From Apoda limacodes (Eukaryota; Arthropoda; Insecta; Lepidoptera; Limacodidae), in the NCBI GenBank assembly GCA_946406115.1, contig OX291551.1:13144001-13208000 (forward strand): 64,000 bases of DNA. The letters are read 5' to 3'. The number at the start of each line of letters is the position of its first letter. The first letter of the stretch is position 1. Shown here piece after piece: positions 21,302 through 33,892 of this stretch. The translations under genes were made by a program, and so were the position numbers. The notes below the pieces were generated by a model. It did no database searches. It was not told where the DNA came from and saw only the letters and a list, made by a program, of their open reading frames with translations.

Positions 21302-21765
21302 TCATGTCAGGAATGGAGCTGTTTGCTCAAAAATATAACTACTGCTTACAGTAGTGTATTTCCTACGTTTTTGGTTTTTAGCACTAGCGGCAGAAGTTGC
21401 AGCAGCTCCCGCCATAGAAGCTGTACTAAGGAGATAAGTCGGTGCAAGGGTATCGACGCACGTGGCATCCCAAACTAATAGTCGACCCATCTTCCATGAT
21501 ACAAGACTCATGCTATCAGGCTTCTTACCATCATCTCCAACAGGCTCCAAAAGGGCGGAGTGCTGATGCTTTCTCGAGCTCGCTGGATAACGTCATTGGG
21601 GCTGCCGTAGCGAAATATTCGACCTGCGCTCCGAACACATGATAAGCCATTGTGACCGATGGGATCGATGGTGCCGCCGCATTGTACCTGCGTTCTACCT
21701 GCGCTACGAACACATGATAAGCCATGGTGACCGATGAAATAGATCATGTCGCCGCATTGACAACG
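21302..21765 (-). pseudogene. Mobile-element C-terminal domain fragment (GHHGLSC / KKPDSM type), minus strand
   Basis: Minus-strand frames give GHHGLSCVRSAGR, NDVIQRARESISTPPF, then MEPVGDDGKKPDSMSLVSW and LVWDATCVDTLAP. The D-KKPD ... VWDATC layout resembles a PD-(D/E)XK-like nuclease motif found next to reverse transcriptases in invertebrate mobile elements (recalled, not searched). A local duplication repeats GHxGLSCVRSAGR about 75 bp apart. A frameshift separates the two halves. Related fragment at 56495-56870. Confidence 0.6.
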
Positions 21766-22049
21766 ACAGGGTATATTACCATTAACTACATTTTTTCCAC
21801 GATAAAAGCAGTGTATCGACTAAATGTACTATATGATTTTCAAACAAAACTGGCAGTAAAGTAAAACTGAAAATAAAGTTTTTATATTTCATATGTGAAA
21901 TGTTTGCAATTACGTACCGTATGTTATAGATTTCAAGATTTCTTTCTAGTTTTCTTTAAAAAAATCCGCACATGTTCGACATCTAAAATTATGACGTGTT
22001 ACAAAAATACAGTTCTTTTTTCGTTTTAATTTTATTTTTAATTTTTATT
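21766..22049. other. No supported feature
   Basis: AT-rich spacer. Confidence 0.3.
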
Positions 22050-22663
22050 GAGTCGGACTCGCGCACGAAGGGTTCGGTACCATTATATATAAAAACGGCA
22101 AAAAAATCATGTTTGTTGTATGGCGCGCTTGGGTTGTGAAATGAGCTGCCTGACAAGGTTTTTTCTAAGGACTACAGTATAGGGTTCTTCATGAAAGGAG
22201 TTATTGGATTTTTGAAGGGTCGGCAGCGCGCGAGTCATACCCCTGGTGTTATAAGCGTCCATAGGCCACGGTGACCGCTTACCATCAGGCGGACCGTGTG
22301 CTTAATTGTTTTCCGTCTTAGAGGTATAAAAAAAATTGTTTTATTTTAATTTAATTATTTATTTTTAAAGTAACTATATAACTAAATTTTCTGTGAATAT
22401 TTTAAGCGTCTACCTGTTGCCGTTATCAATATAGAGCAAAATCGAGAAAAAAAATCACATTTGTTGTATGGGAGCCCCCTTAAATATTTATTTTATTCTG
22501 TATTTTATTTGTTGTTATAGCGGCAACAGAAATACATCTTCTGTGAAAATGTCAACTGTCTAGCTATCACGGTTCATGAGATACAGCCTGGTGTCAGACG
22601 GACGGATGAACGGACAGCGAAGTCTTAGTAATAGGGTTCCCTTTGGGTACGGAACCCTAAAAA
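22050..22663 (+). repeat. Palindromic-head repeat, two-module form (copy 2), interrupted by a LINE
   Basis: Head GAGTCGGACTCGCGCACGAA at 22050, GGTACGGAACCCTAA at 22647-22661. TTGTTGTATGG of the first module is broken at 22124; the second module (TGTATGGGAGCCCCCTTAAA) and the tail (GATACAGCCTGGTGTCAGAC) are complete. Removing the insert gives about 400 bp. Confidence 0.8.
22124..22335 (+). mobile_element. 5'-truncated LINE end nested in copy 2
   Basis: Matches 44930-45140 of the long LINE: TTGTGAAATGAGCTGCCTGA, AGGACTACAGTATAGGGTTC, GAAGGGTCGGCAGCGCGCGA and CCGCTTACCATCAGGCGG, ending in a short A run. About 17 bp of the host repeat appear to be missing at the site. Confidence 0.8.
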
Positions 22664-24819
22664 TACAGAAATGTTTGCTGTAGGCTGTCCTGGAGTTTGG
22701 TAATATAAGATTCTTACCACAATATCAAGTGTAATTGTTTGAAGCAGGAAATTTTTTTCGAGCCGTTTTAGATTATTGTAAAATTTCAAATTCATAATCT
22801 TTTTATTAAAATAGGTTTCTAGGAATACTTTTGAATCGCCAAGAGAAATAAATAACTTTTTTTTTACCACATCTATTTAAAAAAGGGTGGTACCTCGTAA
22901 AAGCAATTAAAGTTGCACTTTGAATCTCTAGGGACGCAAAGTCATTTCAATTTGGCATGTGGCTTATAGAGTACAATCAAGGACATTGTATAAACGAGTT
23001 ACTAGCGGTATAATAAAACAAACTGGCCACGCGCGGAACAAATAAAAAAAATTTTGTGAAAAAGTAAAAACCGCGTGAAATGTATTCCGCCTTTATAATT
23101 GTTTACTCAAAATCGTATTTATGACGATATTTTCATAAAAAAGTGCGTTTTCCTAAAGTAGTGATATTAAAATGGATAAATGTACTTATCTCATTTATAG
23201 GTTACACTTATCTCTTTTCTCATAGATGATGATAAAAAGTAGAGTGTATCACTCGGTCGTATCGTGCACCTCGTGCTCCGTCCTTTGAATTCCTCGCTGC
23301 GGTCAGGATTCTACTTTAGAATCCTTCGCTCTACTCAGGATTCAAAATACCCGCCTCGCCGTAAAAATATTATTTTGACCCTTGTGATACAAGCAAATTA
23401 TAGTACTGGTTAATTGCTAAGATCCAAAGTTTTTTTTCGTTAAACTACAAACGAAACGTAATATTATAGTGAATTAACTATAAATACATATTTTGTATTG
23501 AAACACTTAACAAACAAGTCTTACAATTACTGTTAATAGTAAAATAAAAAAAAAAAAAAAAACTTAAGTAGTATTTTAAATAAAATATTGTTTCAGATTA
23601 CATCAAAAGTCTCAATTATGTGACTGATTATTTAGTGTTTAAGAAACAATGATGTTGATAATAACTTTTTCGAAATTCCTATTTTTACGTATATTGATGT
23701 CTGTAAAGCGACTTTTAAATTTTGTAGTTGAAATTCTCTGCACTTCACATCTTTTAACGACAATAAAGGTCATAAAAAATGCATAAAATGCGGTCGAGGT
23801 CATTTAAGCTTTAAAATATCTCTACTTGATCTATTCCATTTTTGAACCGCAGAATACTACAAAGGAAATATAACAATTTCTCTAACACGAGTAACACGTT
23901 GTTGAGTTTGGAAATAAATTTAAAGCAAGCTCTAACTTTAAGTCACGTTTGTTTGAAGCAAAGTTTTCAAAGCTGCAACATAAATTTATTTTTCAATAAA
24001 ACATTGAGGTATCGTAAAGTGTTATTACTATTCAGTATCTCGCTTAAAAATCTACATAAACAACTTAGAAAGAATTGAGAGCTAACATTCGAATAGAGGC
24101 CAGCACATGGACAACTAGCCGATTTTAATGACAGCTTTTAAAAAAAATCAGCGTGTGAATAGTAAAATTGTGAATCTTTTACTATAACCATATGACCGAA
24201 AATTAATTGATGAAGTCTTTATTTTAGTAACAGTTTTTATATATCACCAAGGTGGTAAACAAGCTCTACGTTAAGCTGTTATTGCAACATTACTCACATT
24301 TCTTAGAAGCTTTAATTAACGATATTCTGTTTTAAAAATTATATTAATTATGTTAATTATGATATAAGTTTAGTAACTTATTAGATATGCTTAGTGTAAT
24401 TTATGTCTCGAATTTATGAAAAAAACAGCCATCACGGGACGCCTGAATGATGTGAAACATTGAAATTATTTTATATATTGCGTACTGTATATATAGCGTG
24501 GCACGCAGTCGCTTGCGCATGGTGACTCATCGCCACACCGTACACAATACTACATATAGACGCTAACAATCCTGTTTACCCCGCACCTATAGATGTTTCA
24601 CATCGACAAAAGTTTTAAGTTAGAATGTAAATTTGGTCGCTTGAGTTTTGTTGAAGAAAAAAACAAATATTGAAAATTGCAATAATCTTGAACCGTTACA
24701 GTTATTCATTTTAGGATTTCCTTTCCATATTACCTTTACAATTTCTATTGCAATGCTATTTTTGATTAGAACTAAATTGAAATCCACCCAAAGAACGAAT
24801 CTAGTCGAAGAGCTTGTAA
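22664..24819. other. Long stretch without a recognised gene
   Basis: A GC-richer patch at 23240-23390 (CTCGGTCGTATCGTGCACCT ... CAGGATTCTACTTTAGAATC) looks like a known dispersed repeat. A LINE 3'-end scrap (CCAAGGTGGTAAACAAGCTC, minus) is at about 24247-24275. The 81-codon (22625) and 78-codon (23842) frames have no domain and AT-driven composition. Confidence 0.4.
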
Positions 24820-25005
24820 TATTTCAAGGGTACAGGTGCCCAGGGACATGGGGACCCTCGTCACGAAGCGATTACCTGCCTACACTTCGTATTTGAACAC
24901 TTTTATACCCCTTTGTTAACCAATCCAGCAAACGGAACGCCCCGGGCCATGTCACGTTGATGGGTGACGGTGTTACGAAATTGGAAATCTGAATTTCTAA
25001 TTCAT
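24820..25005 (+). repeat. Dispersed repeat (partner at 38143-38310)
   Basis: TACAGGTGCCCAGGGACATG, ACCCTCGTCACGAA, TGCCTACACTTCGTATTTGA and CCAGCAAACGGAACGC occur in the same order and orientation at 38143-38310. The end of an 82-codon frame overlaps it. Class unknown. Confidence 0.6.
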
Positions 25006-25180
25006 GTTACGTAATAGAAAACAATAGATATGTACTCAAAATTACAGACAGCGGTTTTAATGTCGTTTTCCGAAACTCATACCTTATTTTACCCGACTAC
25101 GTCACGTAATATTTGTGTATAAATGTTCCTCCCTAGTTAGTTTTATGTAGCAGTTATTTAAGGCTAGGGTATAGACTAGA

Positions 25181-25320
25181 CCACGAAAATACGCCGTTTT
25201 TGCGCAAATTTTGTGGCTAAACTATAGCATCTAAAGCATTGAAAAAAAAATATGTTATAAAACTTGCTTTTGTCTAGTGCATTACCTTACTGAATGATTT
25301 TCATTTATTGTATTTAATGC
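25181..25320 (+). repeat. Dispersed repeat, plus copy (partner at 10660-10810)
   Basis: CAAATTTTGTGGCTAAACTA, TATGTTATAAAACTTGC and CCTTACTGAATGATTTTCAT form the inverse of the 10.7-kb copy. Confidence 0.6.
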
Positions 25321-26802
25321 AATAAAAAATCTGGAAGTGAGCATTGTTTCAACACTTGTGCAAATTTTTAAAGCGTGTTTTGCATTTGCTTGTAATGAAA
25401 GTTGGTTAAATAATTAGAATAGCTTGTTATCTAGTGCATAGACTCTAAGCTGTAGCGAAAAGTCAAAAAATGTGACTACAAAACGGTAATAACGTTGAAT
25501 TCCATACAAAAAAAATTAAAGTTTCAAGGCGACATTACGGTATACATTACATAAGAAGTATATAACATATATATCTCATAGTAAGTAAGTAGTGTTTATA
25601 TACACAACGTTAGAATTACAGAAATTAACTTTCTGGCCTAGATCGCCCTCTTAAACGAGCTAAGTGAGAGTCGGACACGTATACGAGGAATCCACCTCGT
25701 TATATGAATGAATGTATAAGCAGTATATCTTAAGCAACATTTCGCGTATCGTAATTTAGTTTCTAATTGAATATAATTTGTATAATATTATTAATATAAA
25801 ATACATAAAGATATAAATTGTATCTTTAAAACAACATAACTTTATTGTTGCAATTTAGAAAAAAATTGTATATCCGGCACGATGCTACGTGAAATGGAAT
25901 ATAGTGCCTAACAACTAATTTAGCGCAAAAAAACGCTGCCTTTAACATAAAAGTTGTAGGCATAAAATATCACATTTACAATATATTGAACTAGTTGTAT
26001 CCTGCGGTTTTAACCACAAAAAATTTATTACTGTGGTAACTTCTATATTTGAATTAAAAATATCGTATTTTCTTAAATGTCCTATCTGTTATCCCTGTGC
26101 TAAAAATCGCTAGATTCAGGGTTCTTATTGGTTTTTCACTTGTTTATTTTCTCACTATTTTCCATAATATAAGCCACAGTAAAACACATCATTTTATATT
26201 TTATAAGACAGATAGACAAAATTATTAGGTGTTCCGTAACCCTTCGAAAGTAATTATTATTAATTATTAACAAAAAATCGGTTATTCCTAAATTTAGCTT
26301 GCCTTACTAAATTGTGTCATAGAAAGTACTATTAAAGGCAGTTATGTCCAATATAGGTTTTGGAGTTTAAAAAACTGGGGATGACATTTTTATTAGAATT
26401 TATATATATGTTCATTGCTTTCTTTTTTCAAAGTTTACGCCGACAAAGTCACTAAAAAATGCTAGTGTAGCGTATAAACACAGAAGTCACGTATTACTGT
26501 TTTATTATTTAAAAACTAAGCTCAACTGATGGAACGTGATCCGAAAAACACTCAAAACTTTCAAGCGTAAGCTTTCAACGTTTCTCACTGATTCTTATAT
26601 ATTGAAACACCGACCTTAAGTGCATGTTGGTGTCTCATATAAAATGTAACATGTTCCCGCGAGTTGAAATCACTTTAATTAGAATGGTTTTAGACTATAG
26701 TGTTTGATTTGTTTGCATTTTAGTTAAGAAATCATGAAAAGAATTAATGACAAAAACATATGGTAGACTACAAATGTTAGGTGTAAACAACTAGTTTTAG
26801 TG
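25321..26802. other. No supported feature
   Basis: AT-rich; no gene, no TIR pair and no LINE motif recognised. Confidence 0.35.
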
Positions 26803-28717
26803 AATGGGCTACCCCAGGTATTCATAAAAGTAGGCGTAAACTGTATGAATTATATAAAGAAAAAACATATAATAATAGCTTAATATTTAGGGAATATTTA
26901 AAAAAATACTCACAAACCTTTCAAAAGGTCTGTCTTGTTGCAAAAGCAATTCATCTCAGACATAAAGTAAAAAATTCAACAAATAAAATAAAAACTACAT
27001 GGAACATAATAAATAATGAGACTGGTAAAGCTAGGAATTCTTGTCAGGACTTTGAGTTGATTGTAGATGATGCTATAATAATTATGAGGTAGCAGTTGCC
27101 TTTGAACAGTTTTTTAGGAATATTCCATTCAAAACAAGTCCAATCTTAGCAGAAAAATTATTAAAAACTAGTGTTCCTGAATGTAACGTTCCCTTTGTAT
27201 TTAAAAACATTAGTCCTACGGATATCATTAATACATTTAAAACATTAGAAATTAAAAACACCACAGATCTTTGGGGACTTTCTGTAAAAACTATAAATTC
27301 AATAATTCATGTTATAGCACAACCCTTAGCCATAATTTTTAATAGTTGTGTTGATAGTGGTGTGTTTCCTGATGAGATGAAACTTAGCAAAGTTATACCT
27401 CTTTTTAAATCAGGTAATTCAACAGATCCTAATAATTTTCGGCCTATTTCAATACTACCTATACTCAGTAAAGTTTTTGAAAAAATCATACTTTGTCAAA
27501 TGTTAAGCCATTTCTGTATTAATGAGCTACTTAGTAGTAAACAGTTTGGCTTTATGAAAGGCCGTTCCACAACCGATGCAGGAGTGGCACTATTAAAAAA
27601 TATATATAACGCCTGGGAGGATTCGCATGACGCCCTTGGAGTGTTTTGTGATTTATCTAAGGCATTTGACTGTGTTCAACATGAAAATCTCATCAGGAAG
27701 CTACATCACTATGGTATTAGAGGCAAAGCTCTCGACCTTTTGACATCCTATATGAGTAGGAGAGTACAGAAAATAGATGTCAACGGTGAAAGATCTCCGG
27801 GATCAGCAGTCACTATGGGAGTTCCCTCAGGGCTCAATTTTAGGTCCTTTTCTATTTCTTATTTACATTAATGATCTCCCATATCATGTAAAAAACCATG
27901 ACATTGTCTTATTTGCTGATGACACCTCTTTGCTTTTTAAAGTTAAGAGACGACAGACATATTATAATGAATTAAATAATGCCCTTTCTAAAATTGTAAA
28001 TTGGTTTAACGCTAATAATTTGTTACTTAATGAAAAAAAAACCAAATGTGTTAAATTTACATGTATTAATATTAATGGCGAGCAATTAGAACTTGTTAAT
28101 TCAACAGTCTTTCTTGGTATAACGCTGGACTCCAAACTTCAATGGGGTCCTCATATTCATAACCTAGCCAAAAAACTTAGCTCTGCTGTGTTTGCGATCA
28201 AGAAAATAAGACAATTGACCGATGTCGACACTGCAAAAATAGTATATTTTAGAGTTTCCTTAGTTTAATGACATATGGTATCCTATTGTGGGGTAGCGCC
28301 GCTGATGTAAATACAATATTTTTGTTACAAAAAAGGGCAATTCGTGCTATTTATAAATTAGGATCTAGGATATCTCTGAGGGATAGGTTTAGGGAAGTAA
28401 AAATTTTAACTTTAGTGTCGCAGTACATATATGAAAATCTTTTATATGTACATAAAAATATCAATAGTTTCAGCAAGAAAAGTGACGTTCACAAAGTAAA
28501 TACTAGAAGTAAAAATGAGCTGTTGGTGCATGATACACGTCTACACAAAATAAGTAACTCTTTTATGGGGCAATGTATACACTTTTACAACAAAGTTCCC
28601 AATAAAATTCAAAATCTATCAATAAGTAAATTTAAATCTTTTATCAAGCAGTTACTTTGTAAAAAGGCATACTACAATATTTCAGACTATGTAAATGATA
28701 AAAATCCTTGGGACTGA
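26803..28717 (+). pseudogene. LINE reverse transcriptase pseudogene (CR1/jockey-like)
   Basis: Catalytic motifs remain: GVFCDLSKAFDCVQH (motif A), the QGSILGPFLF block (motif B) and LFADDTSLL (motif C). NNFRPISILPILSK and QFGFMKGRSTTDA lie before them. The frame changes three times: near 27080, at the CCC run 27824-27826 (one base too many inside the VPQG motif), and near 28255 before LMTYGILLWG. It cannot make a polymerase. The tail motif FYNKVPNKIQNLSISKFK is shared with the fragment at 37153-37802. Confidence 0.85.
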
Positions 28718-29018
28718 TGATGCTCAATTACAGGATGCATAGGTAAACCAAATTAAAATGGAAATAACATAAAATTGTACGGCTAAAATTGTTTATTTAA
28801 AACATTAATTGTATTTTTAGTTTATTTGTATTATTGATAGTGTTTTTAAAAGAGTAACTATCGAGTTTCTTGCCGGATTCTTCTCGGTAGAAATCAACAA
28901 CATTGTGAACCGGCGGGAAGGTGGGAGGGTTCAAAAAATAATATTTTATAACTTTGACGATTCAAAAGTGATTGTAAAATCCTTATTTGAATAAACCATT
29001 TTGACTTTGACTTTGACT
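26803..29018 (+). mobile_element. 5'-truncated, frameshifted LINE with TTTGAC-repeat tail
   Basis: The insert begins in the linker after the endonuclease (WATPGIHKSRRKLYELYKEK), continues through reverse transcriptase and thumb to the C-terminal tail ending NDKNPWD at 28717. After it come a 300-bp 3' UTR and a tail of three TTTGAC units at about 29000-29018. The lack of poly(A) and the short tandem tail are typical of CR1-like LINEs (known for that group). The endonuclease and any ORF1 are missing. Confidence 0.85.
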
Positions 29019-30559
29019 AACGTATAAACGTATTAAAATGACATATCAAAGGGTGACCGTATCATCCCCACGTATGTACCGTGATTATTAATAATCTTAG
29101 GAAATGGCATCAATATAAGGCATCTAAATATCACCTTTAGAAGTCACTTTACTGGCCATTCTGTAGGTTTAACTGTATCAAAGTTAAACAAGGAAATATG
29201 GGAAATTATTAGCAAGTTTACAAATCATTTAATATTGCCCGGGTCTTCCACGCAAAAATATTTATTACCCGTACAAAATAATGAATAATTCAAAGTTCGA
29301 TACTCTGACCAAAACACCAAAGGTTTTTTGCACTTCTGACCACTCGTAAATATTTAAATGTTATATTCAAAAATATATAGAACATTATCGGCAGTACAAG
29401 TTGTTTTGTTGTTCCGCGATTGAAATAGATTTAGCACAGAGTTCTTAGAACGATGATTTTTTACGATTTTAAAATTAATTTTTGCCTTTAAAATATAACT
29501 GATTTAAATTAATTGAAGAAAATAGCATTACATACAGGCTATGAAAAAATCAGGAGACAGTTAAATGTCAGAAGTTGGTATAAGCTAAATTCAAAATATA
29601 CGCAACACAATGGCTGTTCGTGCTTATGATTGCGTTACAAAAACTGACGTTTACGTTTAATCAATTTATGAGCGTTTTGGTAGTCATATAAATGCACATA
29701 ATTTGTCACAAAATTCATATTGTTTTTTACTTACATTCAGTTTTCTCAAAATTTCAGTATTAGGTACCTAAATATACTTTTAATTTTTAAATTCAAACAA
29801 CTTTTGACAACCTTCTACTCATATTTCGTTTTATATTTTGGTAAATCATTGTTAGTTGGCCAAATGTTCTATTTTCTGGCTTTCTCTACACTCTTGCTGA
29901 TCGTATATCAAAACTGAAGTGCTACTGGATTTGATGTAAAACCATACGTTGAAGCATGATGCATCGTTTCAATCGTATGTGACATAAAAAGGCTCTGTGG
30001 GATTCCTTAGCCAAATTACAAAAATGGTATAGTTTTTTTTTTTGCTACAGAACTCTTAGGCCCAACACACAGTACACCGTTTTATAAACCTAGATGGTTC
30101 CCGGCGGTGTTACCTGTACGACTTGTGTTTTCTTGTACCATTCAAACTTAAATCACCCCGTTTAAATCTTGTCGCTGTAGGTATCATATCAAGCGCTAGA
30201 TCTGCCATTCAAACTATCGTTTCGACATTAGGGCAAATGTTCAGTCAGATGCCTATTTCTTTTTGTTTCTGCAAAACCATTACTGTAAAATTAATTTAAA
30301 TTACTTGTCAGAACAATGTTGTAGAAATTTTGTCTACATGAAATTTTCTTGACTAACATTTTTTTTTATAAGAATTGAACATTACCTATTTATTTTATCC
30401 TGATAGATTAAAAATTATAAATATAGCCTTTAGCATATTTTTTACATATTATCGCTTTTTTGAGTTCTACAACTTTTTTTTAGGAAGCATTTAAATTTCT
30501 TTAACCGTTTAGGTAAGGAGTTCGTAAAAAAATGCATTTGCTTAACCGATTTTTTTTTT
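29019..30559. other. No supported gene
   Basis: AT-rich. A 65-codon frame at 29720 is hydrophobic by composition only. Confidence 0.35.
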
Positions 30560-30790
30560 TGTAAACTTTAGTTGCAAAAGTGTTCGCCACAAAAAGCCCT
30601 TTCGAAAAAGTCACTTTAACGGGTTGTTGTTGTGTCCACCCTGAAAGTCTTTTTGAAATATTTGTGAATAAAATTTCGAAATCGGTTGAGCAATTTCGGA
30701 TATAACCTTCTACATCCAAACTTACAAATTTATCTCTATTAAATACGAGAAAATTATAGTATATTTAATACGAGTATTACTAGATTTCAT
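30560..30790. repeat. Decayed repeat fragment
   Basis: AAATTTCGAAATCGGTTGAG, AACCTTCTACATCCAAACTT and ACAAATTTATCTC follow the 3' part of ACTAG-type repeats. The 72-codon minus frame over it is not a gene. Confidence 0.35.
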
Positions 30791-31234
30791 CAGAATACGA
30801 TGAAAAGTTGTCAAAATTATATGTTTGTAACATACGGACGGATCGACAAACTGGAATAACGAAACTACCATATGATTGCGTCATTCCTGGTAGTCCATCC
30901 GTCCAACGGCCGATAAATAAATAACCTAAAAATAGTTTTTAAAGGTAATAGGGTAAATGGAAATTATTTTAAAGAAAAATATTTTTACTCTTTCTCAACA
31001 CTGAATTACAGTACAAGTTTTCATGTGTACAGGTTAATTTGTACCGGAATCATGAACAAAGTGCTGAACAACCGTATAGCAAAGTTAACGAACCACAAAT
31101 GACTGCTCTGGAATATCCTAAAATGGGAGATTGTAACAAACGCGCGAATCGCAGTAAATTTTTCTTGTGTTACAATTTAAGAACTTACATATACTGTCTG
31201 TCTTACCGACCTTTAAAGGGCTCTATCATTTTGA

Positions 31235-31635
31235 AGTCATAATGGGAGTTCCGCAAGGATTTATTCTAGGTCCTCTTTTATTTATTATTTACGTTAATGA
31301 CTTTTCTTTTTTTGTAAAAACGTTGTGTGAGATCGTTATATTTGCCGACGACACATCCTTATTGTTCAAGGCTAATAGAAAAAATAATGATAAATTATAG
31401 TTTACATTACATTCTAAAATGGTTTACGGTTTATAACCAGTTTTAAATACAATATAAAACTAAATTCCGATATTTTTCGCTATCAAATCCCCAAATCATA
31501 ATTAAATTAATATTGATGGTAACGTACTAAAAACAGTCAGTATCAGTTAATTTCTAGGCATCATCGTTGATACTAAGCTTTATTGGGGTCATCACATTAT
31601 TGAGGTCTCTTCAATACTTAGCTCTGCAATACATC
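31235..31635 (+). pseudogene. LINE reverse transcriptase fragment
   Basis: [20 protein letters not shown] (motif B), then [15 protein letters not shown] (motif C), then, after several breaks, FLGIIVDTKLYWGHHI and LSSAI. It is the same family as the LINE at 26803 but more decayed, and truncated at both sides. Confidence 0.75.
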
Positions 31636-31689
31636 GACGGTTAACAAAACACTGCTCTACAAAACGTCAACTTTCTTCCATTCAGTCTC

Positions 31690-31870
31690 CCTGTGTGTGT
31701 TCTACTACTTATTCAAAGTTTGCCCTCAGATTTAAGGGTTCGATACGGCTTGTGAGTTTGGAATCGTCGACAATACTAACAGCCCGTCATTGAACTGTGT
31801 CAAAAGAGCCAGGCCACGCTGGTATCCGGGAGCACCCGCCCAGATATGGCTGCAGTAATCCATATGTTGC
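31690..31870 (-). pseudogene. LINE fragment, minus strand (family of 41962-45155)
   Basis: GGTTCGATACGGCTTGTGAG, CGTCATTGAACTGTGTCAAA and GGGAGCACCCGCCCAG are the reverse of 44630-44760. It starts right after the other LINE fragment on the opposite strand. Confidence 0.65.
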
Positions 31871-32726
31871 TTGACTTTTTTAATTTATCTATTAAAATTG
31901 CCAAAAATAGATAAGTAACTAAGCGCATTTATAATTTTTTGTGAGAGTCCTAGAAGAGAGAAAGCCTCTGTAAGATTGATTTGATTAATACATATGAAAA
32001 TAAACGCTTAAAAATCGCTTTTCTTTCATTTATACTCGATTTATTGTTTTGACTTAACCCGAATGCAAAACAAACTGCTATCTACAGTTATAACGGCTAT
32101 CCATAAATTTCAATCAAAAAATTATTACCGCAACTAAAGTATGCCATTTTATAAGAAAAATAAACTTACATTGTTTTTATATATCAAAAAATAAATTATT
32201 TAAACGTTTTTTTGCTCTCCTGTAAAGTTGACGTTTTGAAGATAGCAGTGTAGATACTGCTATATAATCGCAAAGTTAGACTTACTCATATGTTCTAAAA
32301 TCTAAATACTTACGTAATCAAAACTTGTATTTATTAAAAGTATCGTTTATGATTACATTTAAGTAATTTTATCTTGATAACAACCAACCAATTTCGTTTT
32401 CAAACTAGAATGGAAAAAAACTCGAAAAAACCAAAAATTCGGTTACGCGGTTCTCGTAAATGTATTAACAGAAAAAACCGGGTAAGGGTACTTTAACAGT
32501 TTTTGCAATCCCTAGGCATGACTAACGTGATTTTTTTCAGTACGTACGCGAGTTCACAATGTTTGATGTAGCTTTCAAAATAATAACATATGGCACCTTC
32601 TTTTCTCAGTATAAGAAATTGAACTTTTTAAGATTCAGTTGGCCATAACTTTATGCAGGTAAGTAAATGGTGGTTATTTTAGTTGTTTTCGTTGACGATC
32701 TAACACCGTGTTTCCTAATAAAAAAT
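31871..32726. other. No supported feature
   Basis: AT-rich spacer. Confidence 0.3.
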
Positions 32727-33170
32727 CGGCCAAGTGCGAGTCGGACTCGCGCACGAAGGGTTCCGTACCATTATCTATAAAAACAGCAAAAAAAAAAAAA
32801 ACACGTTTGTTGTATGGGAGCCCCCTCAAATATTTGTTTTATCATAATTTGATTATTTTTTTGAAAGTGACTATATAACTAAATATTCTGAGAATATTTT
32901 AAGCGTCTACCTGTTACCGTTATCAATTTAGAGCAAAATCGAACAAAAAAATTTTTTGTTATATGGGAGCCCCCTCAAATATTTATTTTATTCAGTTTTT
33001 TAGTACTTGTTCTTATAGCGGCAACAGAAATACATCTTTTGTGAAAATTTCAACTGTCTAACTATCACGGTTCATGAGATACAGCCTGGTGACAGACGGA
33101 CGGACGGACGGACAGCTAAGTCTTAGTAATAAGGTTCCGCTAATTATTCTTTGGGTACGAAACACTAAAA
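32727..33170 (+). repeat. Palindromic-head repeat, uninterrupted two-module form (copy 3)
   Basis: The reference copy: head CGGCCAAGTGCGAGTCGGAC, AGGGTTCCGTACCATTATCT, then TATGGGAGCCCCCTCAAATA at about 32813 and again at 32963 (149 bp apart), then GCGGCAACAGAAATACATCT, GATACAGCCTGGTGACAGAC, a (GGAC)n run and GGGTACGAAACACTAAAA. No open frame. Confidence 0.8.
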
Positions 33171-33892
33171 GCTTGATGTTCCATTTATGCTATGTTTAGT
33201 TAAATGTTAGGTAAATTACACATAAACAATTATTTAGAAATTCCTGCAGCCTTAATTGGGACTATATAACTTGTTTATAAGTGCTATTTCGATGAAGTTT
33301 AATGCTGATTTTTGCTAACTTATGGTCATTGTTTATATTTTATTTTTAAATTATGAATAACAACTCAAACTATTAGTATGTCTGTGAAGACCATTCTACT
33401 CAAGGACCCGTGGAGGTATCAAGTTGAAATTAATATCAAGTACTAAAGACGGTGTCAGACAGATAGACAACCACAGTGATTTCATAAGGTATCTATTTTT
33501 ACCTTATTGACAGACACTCAAAAAATATAAAGTATTTTAAACATGTAAATATTACTGTTCGTATTTAATATTAAATTAAAAATATATGTATCCTGTAGTC
33601 ATTCATTTGTGTATGTCGTTGGTCAAAAGATAAATCTTTAATATTTATCCAGTATTTACAGTTTCGTAAGTTTAAACTCATTCTTTTTAGCAAAGGGCAA
33701 TACATGCATAAGCGGAAAATTCGCCATCACTTGTGGCTCGCACCAAGAGTCAGGCGAAGCTAACCGCGCCATTTGTACAAAGTTATGCCGGAAAACTTTG
33801 AACAAATTATTCATTTCAATTCCGGAAAACCAACTCATATCATATTCTAACAACTTTTGTTAGCATAATGTAATAACCAAGGAACCAAAAAA
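33171..33892. other. No supported feature
   Basis: A 65-codon minus frame at 33656 has no domain. Confidence 0.3.

Noticed and set aside
23842..24078. 78-codon open frame
   Set aside because: AT-driven composition, no domain, no context.
32727..33170. Helitron
   Set aside because: The hairpin head is suggestive, but I saw no CTRR end, no TC start and no A/T host-site pattern in the four copies.
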